From contig JAAFIA010000005.1 of assembly GCA_013298545.1 (NCBI GenBank), positions 1 through 64,000 on the forward strand: DNA of 64,000 nt, read 5' to 3'. Source of the DNA: Bacteroidota bacterium. Its GTDB lineage: Bacteria; Bacteroidota; Bacteroidia; Palsa-965. Of the stretch, positions 24,313-34,849 are shown piece by piece (position 1 is the stretch's first letter; each line of letters begins with the position of its first letter). The translations under genes were made by a program, and so were the position numbers. The notes beneath the pieces are model-generated. The model saw only the letters and a program-made list of their open reading frames with translations, was not told the origin of the DNA and searched no databases.

Positions 24313-27108
24313 CTAGCGAACGGTGTAGGCGAACAAGCTTTTGCCTTTGCCACCCGTTACGAGTGCTAAGGAGCCATCGCTGTTCAGATCTCCAATGCTA
24401 AAAGGCGTATTTCCAAAAAGTGGGAAACCAGTGGCAATGGTTCCCGCTGGATAAATCAATTGCAGTTCATTGCTTTCGCGACACACGATACCAATACGAA
24501 TATCGGTTGAGGAAAAGGCAAATGTGAGCGGATCTCCATAAGCCGCTTGTTCCAACTCTTGGCGCAATAAAATTTCTTTATCAGGTTTGTAAATCGATAA
24601 ATGCGATGGTGTCAGGAAAATAAATTCGCGGTTATCGTCGCCCGTTACATCGCGATAATCAAAACGCGCTTGCCCAGTTAGTCCAGAAAAATGAATTTTT
24701 TCTAACTCGTCTGTAAAACTGATGCGGTAAACATTGCCAAGCGAATCGGCTGCCACAAGCCGTGTTCGGTCAAGATCACGCCCTGCTTCGACCGTAAATT
24801 GACGCAAAGGGAACGGTAATTTCTGTGCAAGTTTTAAACGTGTCTGCCCTTGCCGATCGGTGATGTATATTTTTCCACCTTCGTCAACAGTAATTACATA
24901 GTCTTTATCGGCCACACGCACATGCTGAACAGGCGCAAGAATGCGTTGCTCTGCGCCTGCAAATTTCCACCCCTCAACAAGTTTACCTTTGCCATCGTAA
25001 TTGTATGTCTTCTTATCGGCACAAGCAACCAACAAACGGTAATCTCGATTTTTTTCATAATCAAACACCCGCAACTCATTGGTGGCCTTGCTTTTTAGGG
25101 TTATCGGAAAACCAGCAAGATCATCGCCATTCCGATCAATCACATAAATTTTAGAGGCGGTATTAAAAACGAGTTGCAATTTTTCGTTCTTCAGCGCATC
25201 AATTTGTTGTACGCTACCGATGATTGGTTCTTCTAACGCTTTTTTCCAAAATACTTTTCCGGTATTGCTGATTAAATAAATGGTATGCGCATCGTCTTGC
25301 ACAAAAATGTCGAAGCCTTTTGTTTTGTGGTTGCGTACCAAAATTGGGCGCGAAGAGAAGGTCGTATCGAGCGATGTTTCCCAAAGCGACGAAATTTCTT
25401 GTTTGCTCTGCGGGTGATGACGCAAGAGCATGCTTGTGTAAAACAAACCAGCACTTGTTTCGGTAAACTGTGCCGCAAAACCATCAAAGCAGTTGAGTAG
25501 TTTGGTGTGCAGTTTTAGGTCATTTGCAAAACCATCGGCACTCATTTTGCGCAACCAATCATGCGCGCGGGAAGGCGCGAGGAAAAGCGTTAGATTCGAT
25601 TCGCCACTCAGGTTGCTTGCAAAATCTTCGTAAGACCGATCAGCCGCCAAATTTTTTCCGCGTCCCAATTGTGCTACATATTCGCGCAGCGATCTAGCAT
25701 CTTCGCCAAAAATCACATACGATCCTTGTATCACCCAAACCGGATTGTTCAAGCGTTCATAAATGTTGCCGAGTGTTGCTGGGAGAATACTGCGTTCATT
25801 CAACTGATAAATGAGCGAATATCCAGAACTATCTGAAACGCCACCCGTACTATCGATTCGACTTAGCGCAACAAGTCGCGCGCGCGCGGTTCCCGTATTG
25901 GCAACAGCAATTAGCGCAAATGCGGCTGTTCCATTTTCACCGTTTCCGGGTGTAATGACATAACCAAACTCGTTTCCAATCCATTCACCGAAATGTGTTG
26001 CCGGATCGAATCCGGCATCTTGTTTTAAGCGATTGAGTTGTGTCTTGCGTGTTCCGCCATCGTATGCGTCTGAATAATCGGCCAAATTTTTTTGATACGT
26101 TTCAAAATTGCTCATGCTTGCTGTCCAGAACGTATATGCATGCGATGGGATGGCAAATGCCATTTCGCTGCGCTGCGCTTCTTGTCCGGCAAAACAAGAA
26201 AGCCAGAAATTTCCTGAATCGGGAGCCGCCGAATAACCATTCATTAACCACGTGTTGGGGCGTAGTGTTGCATCCAACTCTGTCCACGCATTGAAATGGC
26301 CAAAGGCATTTAACTCATCCACCAAATTGCTCTGTGCGAGCGTTCGCAGCGGAACCAGTAGGCGCGAGGCATTGACGTAAATATTGCCAGTAGCTTTGCT
26401 TCCGGCTGTTTTTCGAACAGCCATAAACGAAGCGTCTTGCGACCAATTGACGCCTTTTTTAATTTGTTCTAATCCTGATTTTACAAGATCTATTTGGTCG
26501 GAAATCATTACGATTCCAGCATTTGCTGCCGCAACAAAACGTTTGCCCGTTAAGACCGATGTTCCGGCATATTCACTTTTGGCAAACGTTTCGTTGGATG
26601 TAGTTTTTTGAACAAATTTTAATGCCGCATTTTCATCAGCAGCGCTAGGCAATGCCAATGCAAACACATAATGCAATTCATCTTTTCCGGTAATGTAAAA
26701 TGCTAGAACCGCTTGCCGATCTTTGGTCAATGCCGCATATTCAGGCCATAATTCCAGCAACGAGTCAATTTGATTGGCGCAGGCATTGGCCTTGCTGCAC
26801 CAAGTTGTTGCTTGTAGTTCTTCCCAGACCAAATTGCCTTGCCCTGTCTTTTTCCAAGTCTCACGCACATCTTGCGATTCGATGAGCAAAAATGCGCCTG
26901 TGGGAATGGCTTCAAGCGCATCGTGCGAAGGCGTTTTGAGCATACGCAGATGAACAAACCAAGCAATGCCAAGGCCAAGCAGGGCAATTGCTCCAACAAG
27001 GAGAAGGATTCGGTTTCTGACAGACAATGCGCGTGAATTGTTGGGTGAAATTAGTGTTGTTTGTTGGATGGGTTGGATCACATTGTACCGATTTATCAAA
27101 CACGGCAT
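24313..27108 (-). CDS. Membrane-anchored DUF3352-like protein with beta-propeller end
   Basis: About 931 residues from ATG 27108; a GTG at 27120 is in frame. One transmembrane segment lies near residues 35-55 (ILLLVGAIALLGLGIAWFV). The N-terminal half (GAFLLIESQDVRETWKK, AFALALPSAADENAALKF) resembles DUF3352, a periplasmic domain of unknown role. The C-terminal 330 residues contain propeller-like strands with Asp-Gly turns (YVIDRNGDDLAGFP, YITDRQGQTRLKL, IGDLNSDGSLALVTGGKG), similar to VCBS/FG-GAP or PQQ-like repeats. It is divergent from the polysaccharide deacetylase gene. The function is unknown. Confidence 0.65.
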   Translation of the reverse strand: MPCLINRYNVIQPIQQTTLISPNNSRALSVRNRILLLVGAIALLGLGIAWFVHLRMLKTPSHDALEAIPTGAFLLIESQDVRETWKKTGQGNLVWEELQATTWCSKANACANQIDSLLELWPEYAALTKDRQAVLAFYITGKDELHYVFALALPSAADENAALKFVQKTTSNETFAKSEYAGTSVLTGKRFVAAANAGIVMISDQIDLVKSGLEQIKKGVNWSQDASFMAVRKTAGSKATGNIYVNASRLLVPLRTLAQSNLVDELNAFGHFNAWTELDATLRPNTWLMNGYSAAPDSGNFWLSCFAGQEAQRSEMAFAIPSHAYTFWTASMSNFETYQKNLADYSDAYDGGTRKTQLNRLKQDAGFDPATHFGEWIGNEFGYVITPGNGENGTAAFALIAVANTGTARARLVALSRIDSTGGVSDSSGYSLIYQLNERSILPATLGNIYERLNNPVWVIQGSYVIFGEDARSLREYVAQLGRGKNLAADRSYEDFASNLSGESNLTLFLAPSRAHDWLRKMSADGFANDLKLHTKLLNCFDGFAAQFTETSAGLFYTSMLLRHHPQSKQEISSLWETSLDTTFSSRPILVRNHKTKGFDIFVQDDAHTIYLISNTGKVFWKKALEEPIIGSVQQIDALKNEKLQLVFNTASKIYVIDRNGDDLAGFPITLKSKATNELRVFDYEKNRDYRLLVACADKKTYNYDGKGKLVEGWKFAGAEQRILAPVQHVRVADKDYVITVDEGGKIYITDRQGQTRLKLAQKLPFPLRQFTVEAGRDLDRTRLVAADSLGNVYRISFTDELEKIHFSGLTGQARFDYRDVTGDDNREFIFLTPSHLSIYKPDKEILLRQELEQAAYGDPLTFAFSSTDIRIGIVCRESNELQLIYPAGTIATGFPLFGNTPFSIGDLNSDGSLALVTGGKGKSLFAYTVR

Positions 27109-27133
27109 GTTGAGAAGCACAACGTTTTGTAAA

Positions 27134-27165
27134 TTGTTATGTTCAACCTGTTTCTGCTATCTTTG
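27134..27165 (+). promoter_or_regulatory. Promoter of the T9SS polysaccharide deacetylase gene
   Basis: TTG (27134-27136), 21 bases, TAtcTTTG (27158-27165). The ATG at 27178 is 12 bases after the box, so the 5' UTR is a few bases at most. This rules out the in-frame ATG at 27139. Confidence 0.8.
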
Positions 27166-27177
27166 TTAACAAGACCC

Positions 27178-29271
27178 ATGATCAAGCATTTGCCCCGATA
27201 TTTTTCTTTCTTGTTTTTGCTTGTTTCGCCGTTGCTACAAGCGGGAAATGTTGCTTTGTTGGATATGACGCAACGCAACACAGAAACAACCGACGGCAAC
27301 CGTTATTCGGCGATGCACTTGTTGCAGATTGCGGGTCTCAGTTTTTTTGAAACAACAGATGTCAACCTGGCCACTCAATCGAATTTTATACTTTGTTCAT
27401 CAACTATTGAAACCACATCGTTCTCGCAAGCCGAACGCGATTCGCTGACGGCATTTGTCAATCGGGGTGGTATTTTAGTGGCTACCAATGTGAAAGATAA
27501 TTTGCTGTTTTCACTTTTTGGTGTGAGTACATATTCATACCGCACCGATCGGTATTGGATGAATTGGACTTCGGATGCAACGGATAAAAGTTTGCGTTGG
27601 ATGGATGATCCGAATGAATGGACGCTGAAACTTGGCGATACCTCGAATGTTGCTATTATTGGAACGCGTGGCTATCAAGTTTCAACGGGTTCTGTTCGGG
27701 CTTCGTTTGAGGATTTGTCGGCGGCTGTTGTTCGCAATGATTTCGGTTTGGGTACAACATATTTAGTTGGATTAAACTGGCGCGATGTTGTTTTGCGCAA
27801 CCAGCAACAAAAACATTATGATGCAGCGCGTTCTTTTTCAAACGACTTTGAACCCCAAACAGATGTTTTTGCTTTGTACTTGCGGGGTGTTTTTGCGAAA
27901 CACATTCCTTATGCCGTTTGGAAACATACCAGTAGTTTGAATAGCCGCGCAACACTCATCATCACACACGATGTTGACGCAACAACGGGAATGGGCATGA
28001 TGAATGATTTTGCCAATTACGAACGATTGAATAATATTCGTGCTACCTATTTCATTACTACACACTATGTGCATGATTCACTTGCGAAAGATTTTTATAC
28101 CAATTTTACAGATACCATGCGCATGACGCGCAATTATGGGATGGAAATCGCAAGTCATTCGGTAAGTCATGTTCCTGATTTTTATAATTCTACAATTGTA
28201 CCCTCAGGTTTGTGTGGCAATACGCAAGCAACGTATCGGCCTTTTTGGAATGGGCAGTTTACAAGTGGTGCAACGGTCTGTGGCGAAACCGAAGTGTCAA
28301 AATTATTGCTCGAAGAAGAATTGAATGTTCATGTGCGCGCCTTTCGGGCTGGTTATTTGGCTTACAACAAATACTTGATCCAATCGCTGGAAAACAATAA
28401 TTATGCATTTAACTGTACAAACAGTGCCAATTATGTATTGACTGCATTTCCGTTTCAGGCGCACCGTGGCTTATCGATGGATAGTGCGATTAGTCCTGTT
28501 TATGAAATCCCAAATCATATTTCAGATGTATTTATGGCTTCGCCTATAAGCGAGGAAAATTATTTGCAAAAAGCTGCGATCTGGAGCGATGTACTTGTCC
28601 GAAATTCGGCAAACAATGCTCCAACGTGTTTAATGATTCACCCAAACCGCTTGTGGAAAATAGACGGCCAACAAGTGCTTATTCGTTCTATGGCTGCGGG
28701 AACACGCATTCGTACCATTAACGAATATGGTGATTACTGGATTGCACGGGAGCAATGCCAGTTTACAACACAAATTAGTGGCGATAGTTTGTTGATTATT
28801 ACGATTGATAGTGCTTCGTTGCCCTTAAACGATCAGTTGAGTTTTATTGTGGATGATGGCCAATTGATTGATCGTGTTTTGGTACAGACGCCAGATGGTG
28901 TAGTGATCAATTTATTGCAGCAAGCATGGGCCGACGATGATTTGATTTTATATGCTTCGGCATTCAATGAGTCGTATTCAGGTTTTACATTTCAATTGGG
29001 AAATCCTGCCGAACTGGGTTTACCTTATCCGAATCCATTTGCGGGAGTTGCACAACTCGAATTGGATCTCAATCAAGTATCAACAGTACAAATCCGTGTT
29101 TATGATTTGAGTGGGCGTATCGTAAAAGACGAACCAGAGAAAACATTAAATGTTGGGCATTATGATTTAGAGATTCACGCCGAAGATTTAGCGCCGGGGG
29201 CATATATTTATGTTATTACAATAAATGAGGAACGTAAAACAGGGCGTATCGTTGTAACTGGTGCAAAGTGA
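27178..29271 (+). CDS. Secreted polysaccharide deacetylase-like protein with T9SS sorting domain
   Basis: 697 residues with a signal peptide (MIKHLPRYFSFLFLLVSPLLQAG). An N-terminal region (about 20-230) has a flavodoxin-like pattern. A NodB-like deacetylase core follows (ATLIITHDVDATTGMGMM with the metal-binding Asp pair, ASHSVSHVPDF with the His-x-x-x-His-type motif, and later CLMIHPNRLW). It ends with a type-A T9SS sorting domain (LPYPNPFAGVAQLELDL, VRVYDLSGR-like strand, APGAYIYVI, RIVVTG). The product should be exported across the outer membrane and anchored at the surface or released, deacylating a polysaccharide. The substrate is unknown. Confidence 0.82.
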   Translation: MIKHLPRYFSFLFLLVSPLLQAGNVALLDMTQRNTETTDGNRYSAMHLLQIAGLSFFETTDVNLATQSNFILCSSTIETTSFSQAERDSLTAFVNRGGILVATNVKDNLLFSLFGVSTYSYRTDRYWMNWTSDATDKSLRWMDDPNEWTLKLGDTSNVAIIGTRGYQVSTGSVRASFEDLSAAVVRNDFGLGTTYLVGLNWRDVVLRNQQQKHYDAARSFSNDFEPQTDVFALYLRGVFAKHIPYAVWKHTSSLNSRATLIITHDVDATTGMGMMNDFANYERLNNIRATYFITTHYVHDSLAKDFYTNFTDTMRMTRNYGMEIASHSVSHVPDFYNSTIVPSGLCGNTQATYRPFWNGQFTSGATVCGETEVSKLLLEEELNVHVRAFRAGYLAYNKYLIQSLENNNYAFNCTNSANYVLTAFPFQAHRGLSMDSAISPVYEIPNHISDVFMASPISEENYLQKAAIWSDVLVRNSANNAPTCLMIHPNRLWKIDGQQVLIRSMAAGTRIRTINEYGDYWIAREQCQFTTQISGDSLLIITIDSASLPLNDQLSFIVDDGQLIDRVLVQTPDGVVINLLQQAWADDDLILYASAFNESYSGFTFQLGNPAELGLPYPNPFAGVAQLELDLNQVSTVQIRVYDLSGRIVKDEPEKTLNVGHYDLEIHAEDLAPGAYIYVITINEERKTGRIVVTGAK

Positions 29272-29400
29272 TCGATAAAATGAAGCTGAGACGGTTCATT
29301 TAGCCGAAAAGTTACAGTCGTTAAAAAATCTTCGTGGCCCGATAGTTGAAGATTGTTCAACAGGAATTATCTTGTCGTTTCAAAACTAATCATTCGCTTT

Positions 29401-30783
29401 ATGCCTAAGGAGCTATTGCATTTGCAACACCTTCATCTTCGCGCCGGATTTGGATTGCGGCCCGTTGATTTTTCTAAAATTACATTTGATCGCAAGCTTG
29501 AAGTGGATGCGATTTTTGCACAAGCATCGATCATTCAGCCCATTCAAGTGGTTGAACGTCCTACGACAAATGATAAGGGCGAAATTTCTCCGTTCAATAT
29601 TATCGTGCTTATTCTGCAATCAAAAAAAGAAATGGAGCTATTGAATTTGGCATGGCTAGATCGTATGGCGGTGGCCAAAGCGCAGTTGCGGGAAAAGATG
29701 ATCCTTTTTTGGCACAATCATTTCGCCACATCGGCTCCGTTTGGTTACCTCATGCAGGTACAGCACAATACCTTGCGTACCCACGCGCTCGGCAATTTTC
29801 GATCCATGTTACATGCGGTATCAAAAGATCCGGCTATGATTATTTATCTCAATAATCAGGAGAATAAAAAAAACGCACCCAATGAAAATTTCGCCCGCGA
29901 AGTCATGGAATTATTTACACTCGGCGAAGGCAACTATTCAGAAAAAGACATCAAAGAAGCTGCGCGAACATTTACCGGATGGACGGTTAATCTGAAAGGG
30001 GAATACGAGTTCAAATCGGAAGAATACGATAGCGGGCAAAAAACAATTTTCGGAAAGACGGGTTATTTTTCGGGTGAAGATGTGATCGAAATGTTGCTCG
30101 AAAACAAGCAAACGGCGCGCTACATCTGCAAAAAAATTTACCGCGATTTTGTGACCGAGAATATTAGCGAGCAATATGTGCTTGAAATGGCCGAAGTATT
30201 TTACAACAGTGGCTATGACATTGAAAAACTGATGCGGCATGTGTTTATGGCCGATTGGTTTTATAGCGATGAAGTAGTTGGAAGCCGAATTGCTTCGCCC
30301 GTTGAATTGATTGTGCGTTACAAACGCCTAGTTGGGTTGAGATACGAAGACGATAAACAAATGCTTGCTTTGCAGCAAGTTTTAGGGCAACTCTTGTGTT
30401 TTCCGCCCAACGTTGCAGGATGGAAAGGTGGTCGTTCGTGGATTGATAGTTCTTCGTTGTTGCAACGAACACATTTGGCGCAAGTTGTACTAGACGGCTC
30501 GGCTGATGCTTTGCACCGCAAGCCTGCTTTTGAAGAAAAACCGGAAGAAAAGCAGGGGAAAGTGAAAAAAGTAAAAGTGAAAATAGATTGGCTGGCCTTG
30601 CAAACGGCACTCCAATCGGTAAGCGAAGAAAAATTGATGGATGAAATCATCGCTCGCCTGATTCAATCGCCGCAAAATCGAATTGATCGAAACAAATTGG
30701 TTTTGCGTGGAGCAAACCGAAACGAAAAAATGATTCACGCCATTACAGATGTGATGCGCCTTCCCGAATTTCAACTCATATAG
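29401..30783 (+). CDS. DUF1800 family protein
   Basis: 460 residues from ATG 29401 (MPKELLHLQHLHLRAGFG). DUF1800 features are present: HLHLRAGFG near the start, REKMILFWHNHFAT, NFAREVMELFTLGEGNYSEKDIKEAARTFTGW, and PPNVAGWKGGRSWID. The family is broadly conserved beside DUF1501 proteins, which is the case here: the next gene starts 2 bases after this stop. The pair's biochemical function is undefined; export and a role in polymer-related surface functions have been suggested. I see no clear signal peptide. Confidence 0.93.
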   Translation: MPKELLHLQHLHLRAGFGLRPVDFSKITFDRKLEVDAIFAQASIIQPIQVVERPTTNDKGEISPFNIIVLILQSKKEMELLNLAWLDRMAVAKAQLREKMILFWHNHFATSAPFGYLMQVQHNTLRTHALGNFRSMLHAVSKDPAMIIYLNNQENKKNAPNENFAREVMELFTLGEGNYSEKDIKEAARTFTGWTVNLKGEYEFKSEEYDSGQKTIFGKTGYFSGEDVIEMLLENKQTARYICKKIYRDFVTENISEQYVLEMAEVFYNSGYDIEKLMRHVFMADWFYSDEVVGSRIASPVELIVRYKRLVGLRYEDDKQMLALQQVLGQLLCFPPNVAGWKGGRSWIDSSSLLQRTHLAQVVLDGSADALHRKPAFEEKPEEKQGKVKKVKVKIDWLALQTALQSVSEEKLMDEIIARLIQSPQNRIDRNKLVLRGANRNEKMIHAITDVMRLPEFQLI

Positions 30784-30785
30784 TT

Positions 30786-31985
30786 ATGGCTTATTCCAGA
30801 AGAGATTTTTTACGACTAAGCGGCCTAGCTTCGGCTTCGCTTTTGCTTCCCAACTTTTTAAAGGCAGCAGGAAATTCGATTCGCCTGAGCGATACGAATG
30901 GTAAAATTTTCATTGTTGTGCAGCTTTCTGGTGGCAATGATGGTTTGAATACACTTGTGCCGTTTGGCGATGATTTGTATTACAGCAATCGTCCGGGCCT
31001 TGGCTTGAAAGGGAAAGAATTGCTTAAAATAGATTCGCATTTCGGTTTCAATGCCAAACTCAAAGGCTTAAACGATTTGTTGCAAGCAGGTGATTTGGCC
31101 ATGCTGAACAGTGTGGGTTATCCCAATCCGAATCGCTCGCACTTTCGCTCGCTCGATATTTGGCAAAGTGGAAGCAATGCCGAAGAGGTTTGGCAAACAG
31201 GCTGGCTTGGTCGCTACCTCGATGCGTGTTGTGCGGGTGGGCTTACCAAGCCGCATCAGGCCATTGAGGTGGATGATGCGTTGGGCCTTGCGCTCAAAGG
31301 CAACCTCATGCGTGGACTTGCCATGCGCGATCCCAATCGGTTGGTGATGGATGCGTTGCCGCAAGAAATCGCTCAAGCTTATACAAAACACGACGACGAT
31401 CACCATCAAGTCGAATACTTACACAAAACGCTTGCTGAAACCAATCAAAGCGCCGGATACATTCATGCGCATGTTGGAAAGGTAAAAGCGAAATCGGTTT
31501 ATCCTTCGCAGCCTTTTGGTCAACAACTCAAATTGATTGCTGAGTTGATTTTGTCGGGATCGGAAACGGCGGTTTATTATGTGTCTTTACCGGGATTTGA
31601 TACGCATGTCTTGCAACACGGGCAACAAGGCCGCTTGTTGAAATTGTACGGCGATGCCATGGCGGCTTTTGCCAAAGATTTGAAAAATGTTGGCCGTTGG
31701 AACGATACGTTGGTGATGACGTTTTCGGAATTTGGTCGTCGTGTAAAACAAAATGCAAGCAAAGGAACCGATCATGGTACGGCCAATGTGTTGATGCTTG
31801 CGGGTGGAAACCTGCGCCGGAAAGGCGTTTTGAACGAGGCCCCCGATTTAAAAAATCTAGACCAAGGCGATTTGATTCATCGGGTCGATTTTAGACAGGT
31901 GTATGCAACCATCTTGCAAAATTGGCTGGGAACCGATCCCGAAGCTGTCTTGGGTAAGAAATTTGGCTTGATGGATTTTATTTGA
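30786..31985 (+). CDS. DUF1501 family protein with Tat-type signal
   Basis: 399 residues. The N-terminus has a twin-arginine motif (SRRDFLRLSGLASASLLLP), so export folded through Tat is likely. The core (VVQLSGGNDGLNTLVPF, GYPNPNRSHFRSLDIWQSG, GFDTHVLQHGQQGRLL, FSEFGRRVKQNASKGTDHGTA) fits DUF1501, an alkaline-phosphatase-superfamily-like fold with conserved Asp/His metal residues. It forms a two-gene operon with the DUF1800 gene and ends 4 bases from the convergent rnhB stop. Confidence 0.94.
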   Translation: MAYSRRDFLRLSGLASASLLLPNFLKAAGNSIRLSDTNGKIFIVVQLSGGNDGLNTLVPFGDDLYYSNRPGLGLKGKELLKIDSHFGFNAKLKGLNDLLQAGDLAMLNSVGYPNPNRSHFRSLDIWQSGSNAEEVWQTGWLGRYLDACCAGGLTKPHQAIEVDDALGLALKGNLMRGLAMRDPNRLVMDALPQEIAQAYTKHDDDHHQVEYLHKTLAETNQSAGYIHAHVGKVKAKSVYPSQPFGQQLKLIAELILSGSETAVYYVSLPGFDTHVLQHGQQGRLLKLYGDAMAAFAKDLKNVGRWNDTLVMTFSEFGRRVKQNASKGTDHGTANVLMLAGGNLRRKGVLNEAPDLKNLDQGDLIHRVDFRQVYATILQNWLGTDPEAVLGKKFGLMDFI

Positions 31986-31989
31986 TCTA

Positions 31990-32613
31990 TCAACTAAATT
32001 TTAATTCCAGTTGATCGGGAACTAACCGAAATGTTTTGCGGTGGTGAATGGTTGCACCAAATTCGATGATGGCTTGACGGTGTGTTTCTGTTCCATAACC
32101 TTTGTTGGCAAGCCAGTTGTAATGAGGAAATTCATCGTGCAATTGATTCATGTACTCGTCGCGATGTGTTTTGGCGAGAATGGATGCGGCTGCTATACTT
32201 TTGAATTTAGCATCGCCACCAATGATACAGGCGTGTGGGATGTTTTCAAATTTGGCAAAACGATTGCCATCAATAATTAAAAATTCGGGTTTCTGTTTGA
32301 GCTTTTCAATGGCGCGATGCATGGCTAGAAATGAGGCGCGCAGGATATTGATGGATTCTATTTCTGTTACACTCACTTCGGCAACGGCCCACGCAAGGGC
32401 TTCGGCTTCAATGATGGGGCGCAAAATTTCGCGGTGCTTTTCGCTGACTTGTTTGGAATCGTTGAGTAAGGGGTGTTTGAATTTTTCAGGAAGAATAACT
32501 GCTGCGGCAACAACAGGTCCGGCAAGACAACCGCGTCCGGCTTCATCACAACCTGCTTCGAGCAGTTCTGTTTGAAAACGATTTCGCAAAGCAAGACGTT
32601 TGGCTGTACTCAT
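31990..32613 (-). CDS. rnhB: Ribonuclease HII
   Basis: 207 residues. Cleaves RNA in RNA-DNA hybrids, removing primers and misinserted ribonucleotides. The first motif is [14 protein letters not shown], with catalytic Asp23 and Glu24. Later acidic sites are in FLIIDGNRF and in [15 protein letters not shown], where the Asp completes the active site. Length is usual for the family. The ATG overlaps the upstream glycosyltransferase stop by 4 bases, so the two are coupled. Confidence 0.96.
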   Translation of the reverse strand: MSTAKRLALRNRFQTELLEAGCDEAGRGCLAGPVVAAAVILPEKFKHPLLNDSKQVSEKHREILRPIIEAEALAWAVAEVSVTEIESINILRASFLAMHRAIEKLKQKPEFLIIDGNRFAKFENIPHACIIGGDAKFKSIAAASILAKTHRDEYMNQLHDEFPHYNWLANKGYGTETHRQAIIEFGATIHHRKTFRLVPDQLELKFS

Positions 32614-33749
32614 GACGTGTGTGGTGTCATTGTTTTTTCCATGCTTTGCCAGAGCAGCGCAGCCGATTTATCCCACGAAAATTTTTCGACCTGAATGCGT
32701 CCGCGATCGATCAGTTGTTGACGGCTTGTTGCGTCCACATCCAATTGGCGCATTGCGTCTGCAATCGCATCCTCCGAAAACGGATCAACGAGCAAGGCTG
32801 CATCGCCAGCCACTTCGGGCATAGAGGTAATGTTTGAGGTAATGACCGGAACGCCACAAGCCATCGCTTCGACAATGGGAATGCCGAAACCTTCGAAGTA
32901 GGGAACATACGTCAATGCCAATGCTGCGGCGGTAATGCGTTGCAATTCTTGTTGCGAAACACGTCCGGTAAAAACAACATCTTCTTTACCGGCAGGCATG
33001 GCGTTGAGCACTTGATCGAGATCAAAACCGCTCCAGTAGCGTTGTCCAACAACAAGCAATTTGGTGCGGCTCGGATTTTTCGCTTTAAATTTTCCGAAAG
33101 CAGCGATTAAGCGAGCCAAATTTTTACGCGGATGTAAACTTCCCACAAATAAAAAATAAGGGGCATCGTGAGTGTATTGTTTTCGCACTTCTAAAACCTG
33201 AACGGTTGTGAGCGGTCGAAACCCACTAGCAGCACCATTATACACCACATCAATACGTTCTTTCGGAATCTGGTAGTGTTGATGAATATCGTTTTTTGAA
33301 AATTCAGAAACCGTAGCGATGCGTGTTGCTTTGTGTGCGTATTTTGGATAATCTGTTTTGTAGAAGCGTGCAATATTTTGGGGCAAGTCTTGCGGATAAT
33401 GCTCGAAATTCAGGTCGTGAATAACGGGCAGGCAAGGCGTTGGGGTGCGCAAGGGCAACATGCCATCGGGCGAAAGGAATAAGTTGGGCTGAAGGTCGCG
33501 CAAGACACCAGCAACAGACCAGTTGAGCCAGAGCCGGAAGAGGAAGGGGCGGCGGGCGGGGGGCAATAATTTTACGGGTGTAATGTTTTCGGAAAAAATA
33601 AAATCATCCGAAATTTTCCGATCAAAAAGAAAAACAAATTCTACTTCAGGGTGCGCACACGTAATGCGCGATAAGGTCTCATACGCAAAACGCCCGATGC
33701 CATCTAGGCGATCAGGAATCAATAAACGGGTATTGACAACAACAATCAC
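32610..33749 (-). CDS. Glycosyltransferase family 4 (GT-B)
   Basis: 379 residues starting with GTG at 33749. The C-terminal half has the GT4 signature: [22 protein letters not shown], then [14 protein letters not shown], then [25 protein letters not shown] with the E-x7-E motif that binds the nucleotide sugar. It is cytosolic or peripheral and transfers a sugar to an unknown acceptor, perhaps in surface glycan synthesis. A TAatTTCG box lies exactly 5 bases before the start codon, predicting a leaderless message. It leads an operon with rnhB. Confidence 0.9.
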   Translation of the reverse strand: MIVVVNTRLLIPDRLDGIGRFAYETLSRITCAHPEVEFVFLFDRKISDDFIFSENITPVKLLPPARRPFLFRLWLNWSVAGVLRDLQPNLFLSPDGMLPLRTPTPCLPVIHDLNFEHYPQDLPQNIARFYKTDYPKYAHKATRIATVSEFSKNDIHQHYQIPKERIDVVYNGAASGFRPLTTVQVLEVRKQYTHDAPYFLFVGSLHPRKNLARLIAAFGKFKAKNPSRTKLLVVGQRYWSGFDLDQVLNAMPAGKEDVVFTGRVSQQELQRITAAALALTYVPYFEGFGIPIVEAMACGVPVITSNITSMPEVAGDAALLVDPFSEDAIADAMRQLDVDATSRQQLIDRGRIQVEKFSWDKSAALLWQSMEKTMTPHTS

Positions 33750-33754
33750 AACCG

Positions 33755-33762
33755 CGAAATTA
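33755..33762 (-). promoter_or_regulatory. -7 box 5 bases before the GT4 start
   Basis: The minus strand reads TAATTTCG (TAnnTTYG). Five bases (33750-33754) separate it from the GTG at 33749. Confidence 0.4.
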
Positions 33763-33822
33763 GGGTTTCTGTTTTAATCGGAATCGCGGAATCGTGAACT
33801 GCACCAATAAGGCTGAAAAAAA

Positions 33823-34785
33823 TCAATCAATTGCCAATTTCACGGGTGCGAAATTTTTCCCATCGCCACTCACACGCACAATGTACACGCCTGTTGCAAG
33901 TGTAGCAACAGCAATGGTTTCAGAAGCGGTGTTGAGTCTCTGCGATAAAATCAGTTTTCCGTCCATGCTATACACTTCGGCAACAAGACCATTCGAAAAA
34001 TTCGCATCAATCGTGATTGAAATTTGATCTGTGTTGGTGTTGTAATTGATTTTTGCTTCGTTTACAGCTAGTTCAGCAACAGCAGTTGTTACGCTTAAAT
34101 TCACATCGTCAATGGCAACTGACGGGTCTGTTCCAACGCCATCGTCATTGTTAACCCATTGAAAACCAATTTTGACATTCGGATTTCCAGTAGCCGAAGG
34201 CGGGAGCGCAATCGCGATGTTTGTCCAAAGCCCAGTACCATTGCAATTGGCGTTGTTTGTGGGTGGAATTACTTGCACGAGTGCCCAAGTTGTGCCATCA
34301 AAATACCATAAAGAGCATTCATCGCTTCCCGCAGATCCGGCAGCAATGTAGTTGAAGCTAACAGCAATGGCGCTCGTTGTATTGGCGCAGTTGATGGTAG
34401 GCGATTCCATCCGTCGGCTAGTTTGCGGACAGCTTAAAATTCCGCACAAACCACCCGCATCGTATTTTGCGCCACAATCATTGGCGCAAACAAAATTGCC
34501 AACGGCGGCACTGATGTGCATGGTTTCATTGGGTGCGCTTCCGCATGAAGAACCGCAAGTGTTTACGCCATTGCCATTTTCGGCGCAACTGATAAACCAT
34601 ACATTGGGATCTGTGCCTTCTGTTCCTGTTATGGTTTGTGTCCAAGTACCGTTTGGTCCAGTATAACTAGTTGCTAGGCAGCCAGCCGTGCAATTATTGG
34701 TAAAGGATTCGCTCCAAAATGTTTGAGCGCTTAGGAAATGAGCGCCAATACATGCGAAAGTGAAGAGGAGTAGGTGTTTTTTCAT
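33823..34785 (-). CDS. Secreted protein with T9SS sorting domain
   Basis: 320 residues from ATG 34785 (MKKHLLLFTFACIGAHFLSAQ signal peptide); the longer in-frame start adds an unlikely prefix. Residues about 20-235 form a beta-sandwich with many Cys and an aspartate/asparagine pattern (FNYIAAGSAGSDECSLWYFDGTTW, IGFQWVNNDDGVGTDPSVAIDDVNL), like a MAM/jelly-roll lectin-type domain. The last 80 residues are a type-A T9SS sorting domain (LVAEVYSMDGKLILSQ, VATLATGVYIVRV, FAPVKLAID). It should be exported by T9SS; the ligand is unknown. Confidence 0.82.
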   Translation of the reverse strand: MKKHLLLFTFACIGAHFLSAQTFWSESFTNNCTAGCLATSYTGPNGTWTQTITGTEGTDPNVWFISCAENGNGVNTCGSSCGSAPNETMHISAAVGNFVCANDCGAKYDAGGLCGILSCPQTSRRMESPTINCANTTSAIAVSFNYIAAGSAGSDECSLWYFDGTTWALVQVIPPTNNANCNGTGLWTNIAIALPPSATGNPNVKIGFQWVNNDDGVGTDPSVAIDDVNLSVTTAVAELAVNEAKINYNTNTDQISITIDANFSNGLVAEVYSMDGKLILSQRLNTASETIAVATLATGVYIVRVSGDGKNFAPVKLAID

Positions 34786-34849
34786 AGTAGGATTGTCCTT
34801 GTTTGACGAAATATACAAATTCTATTCTTTACAGGTACAAACTAAATCT

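Noticed and set aside
31981-31996. GATCTATCAACTAAA shared with 51285-51296
   Set aside because: It is short and partly palindromic, lies at gene ends and may be chance; no longer similarity is seen.
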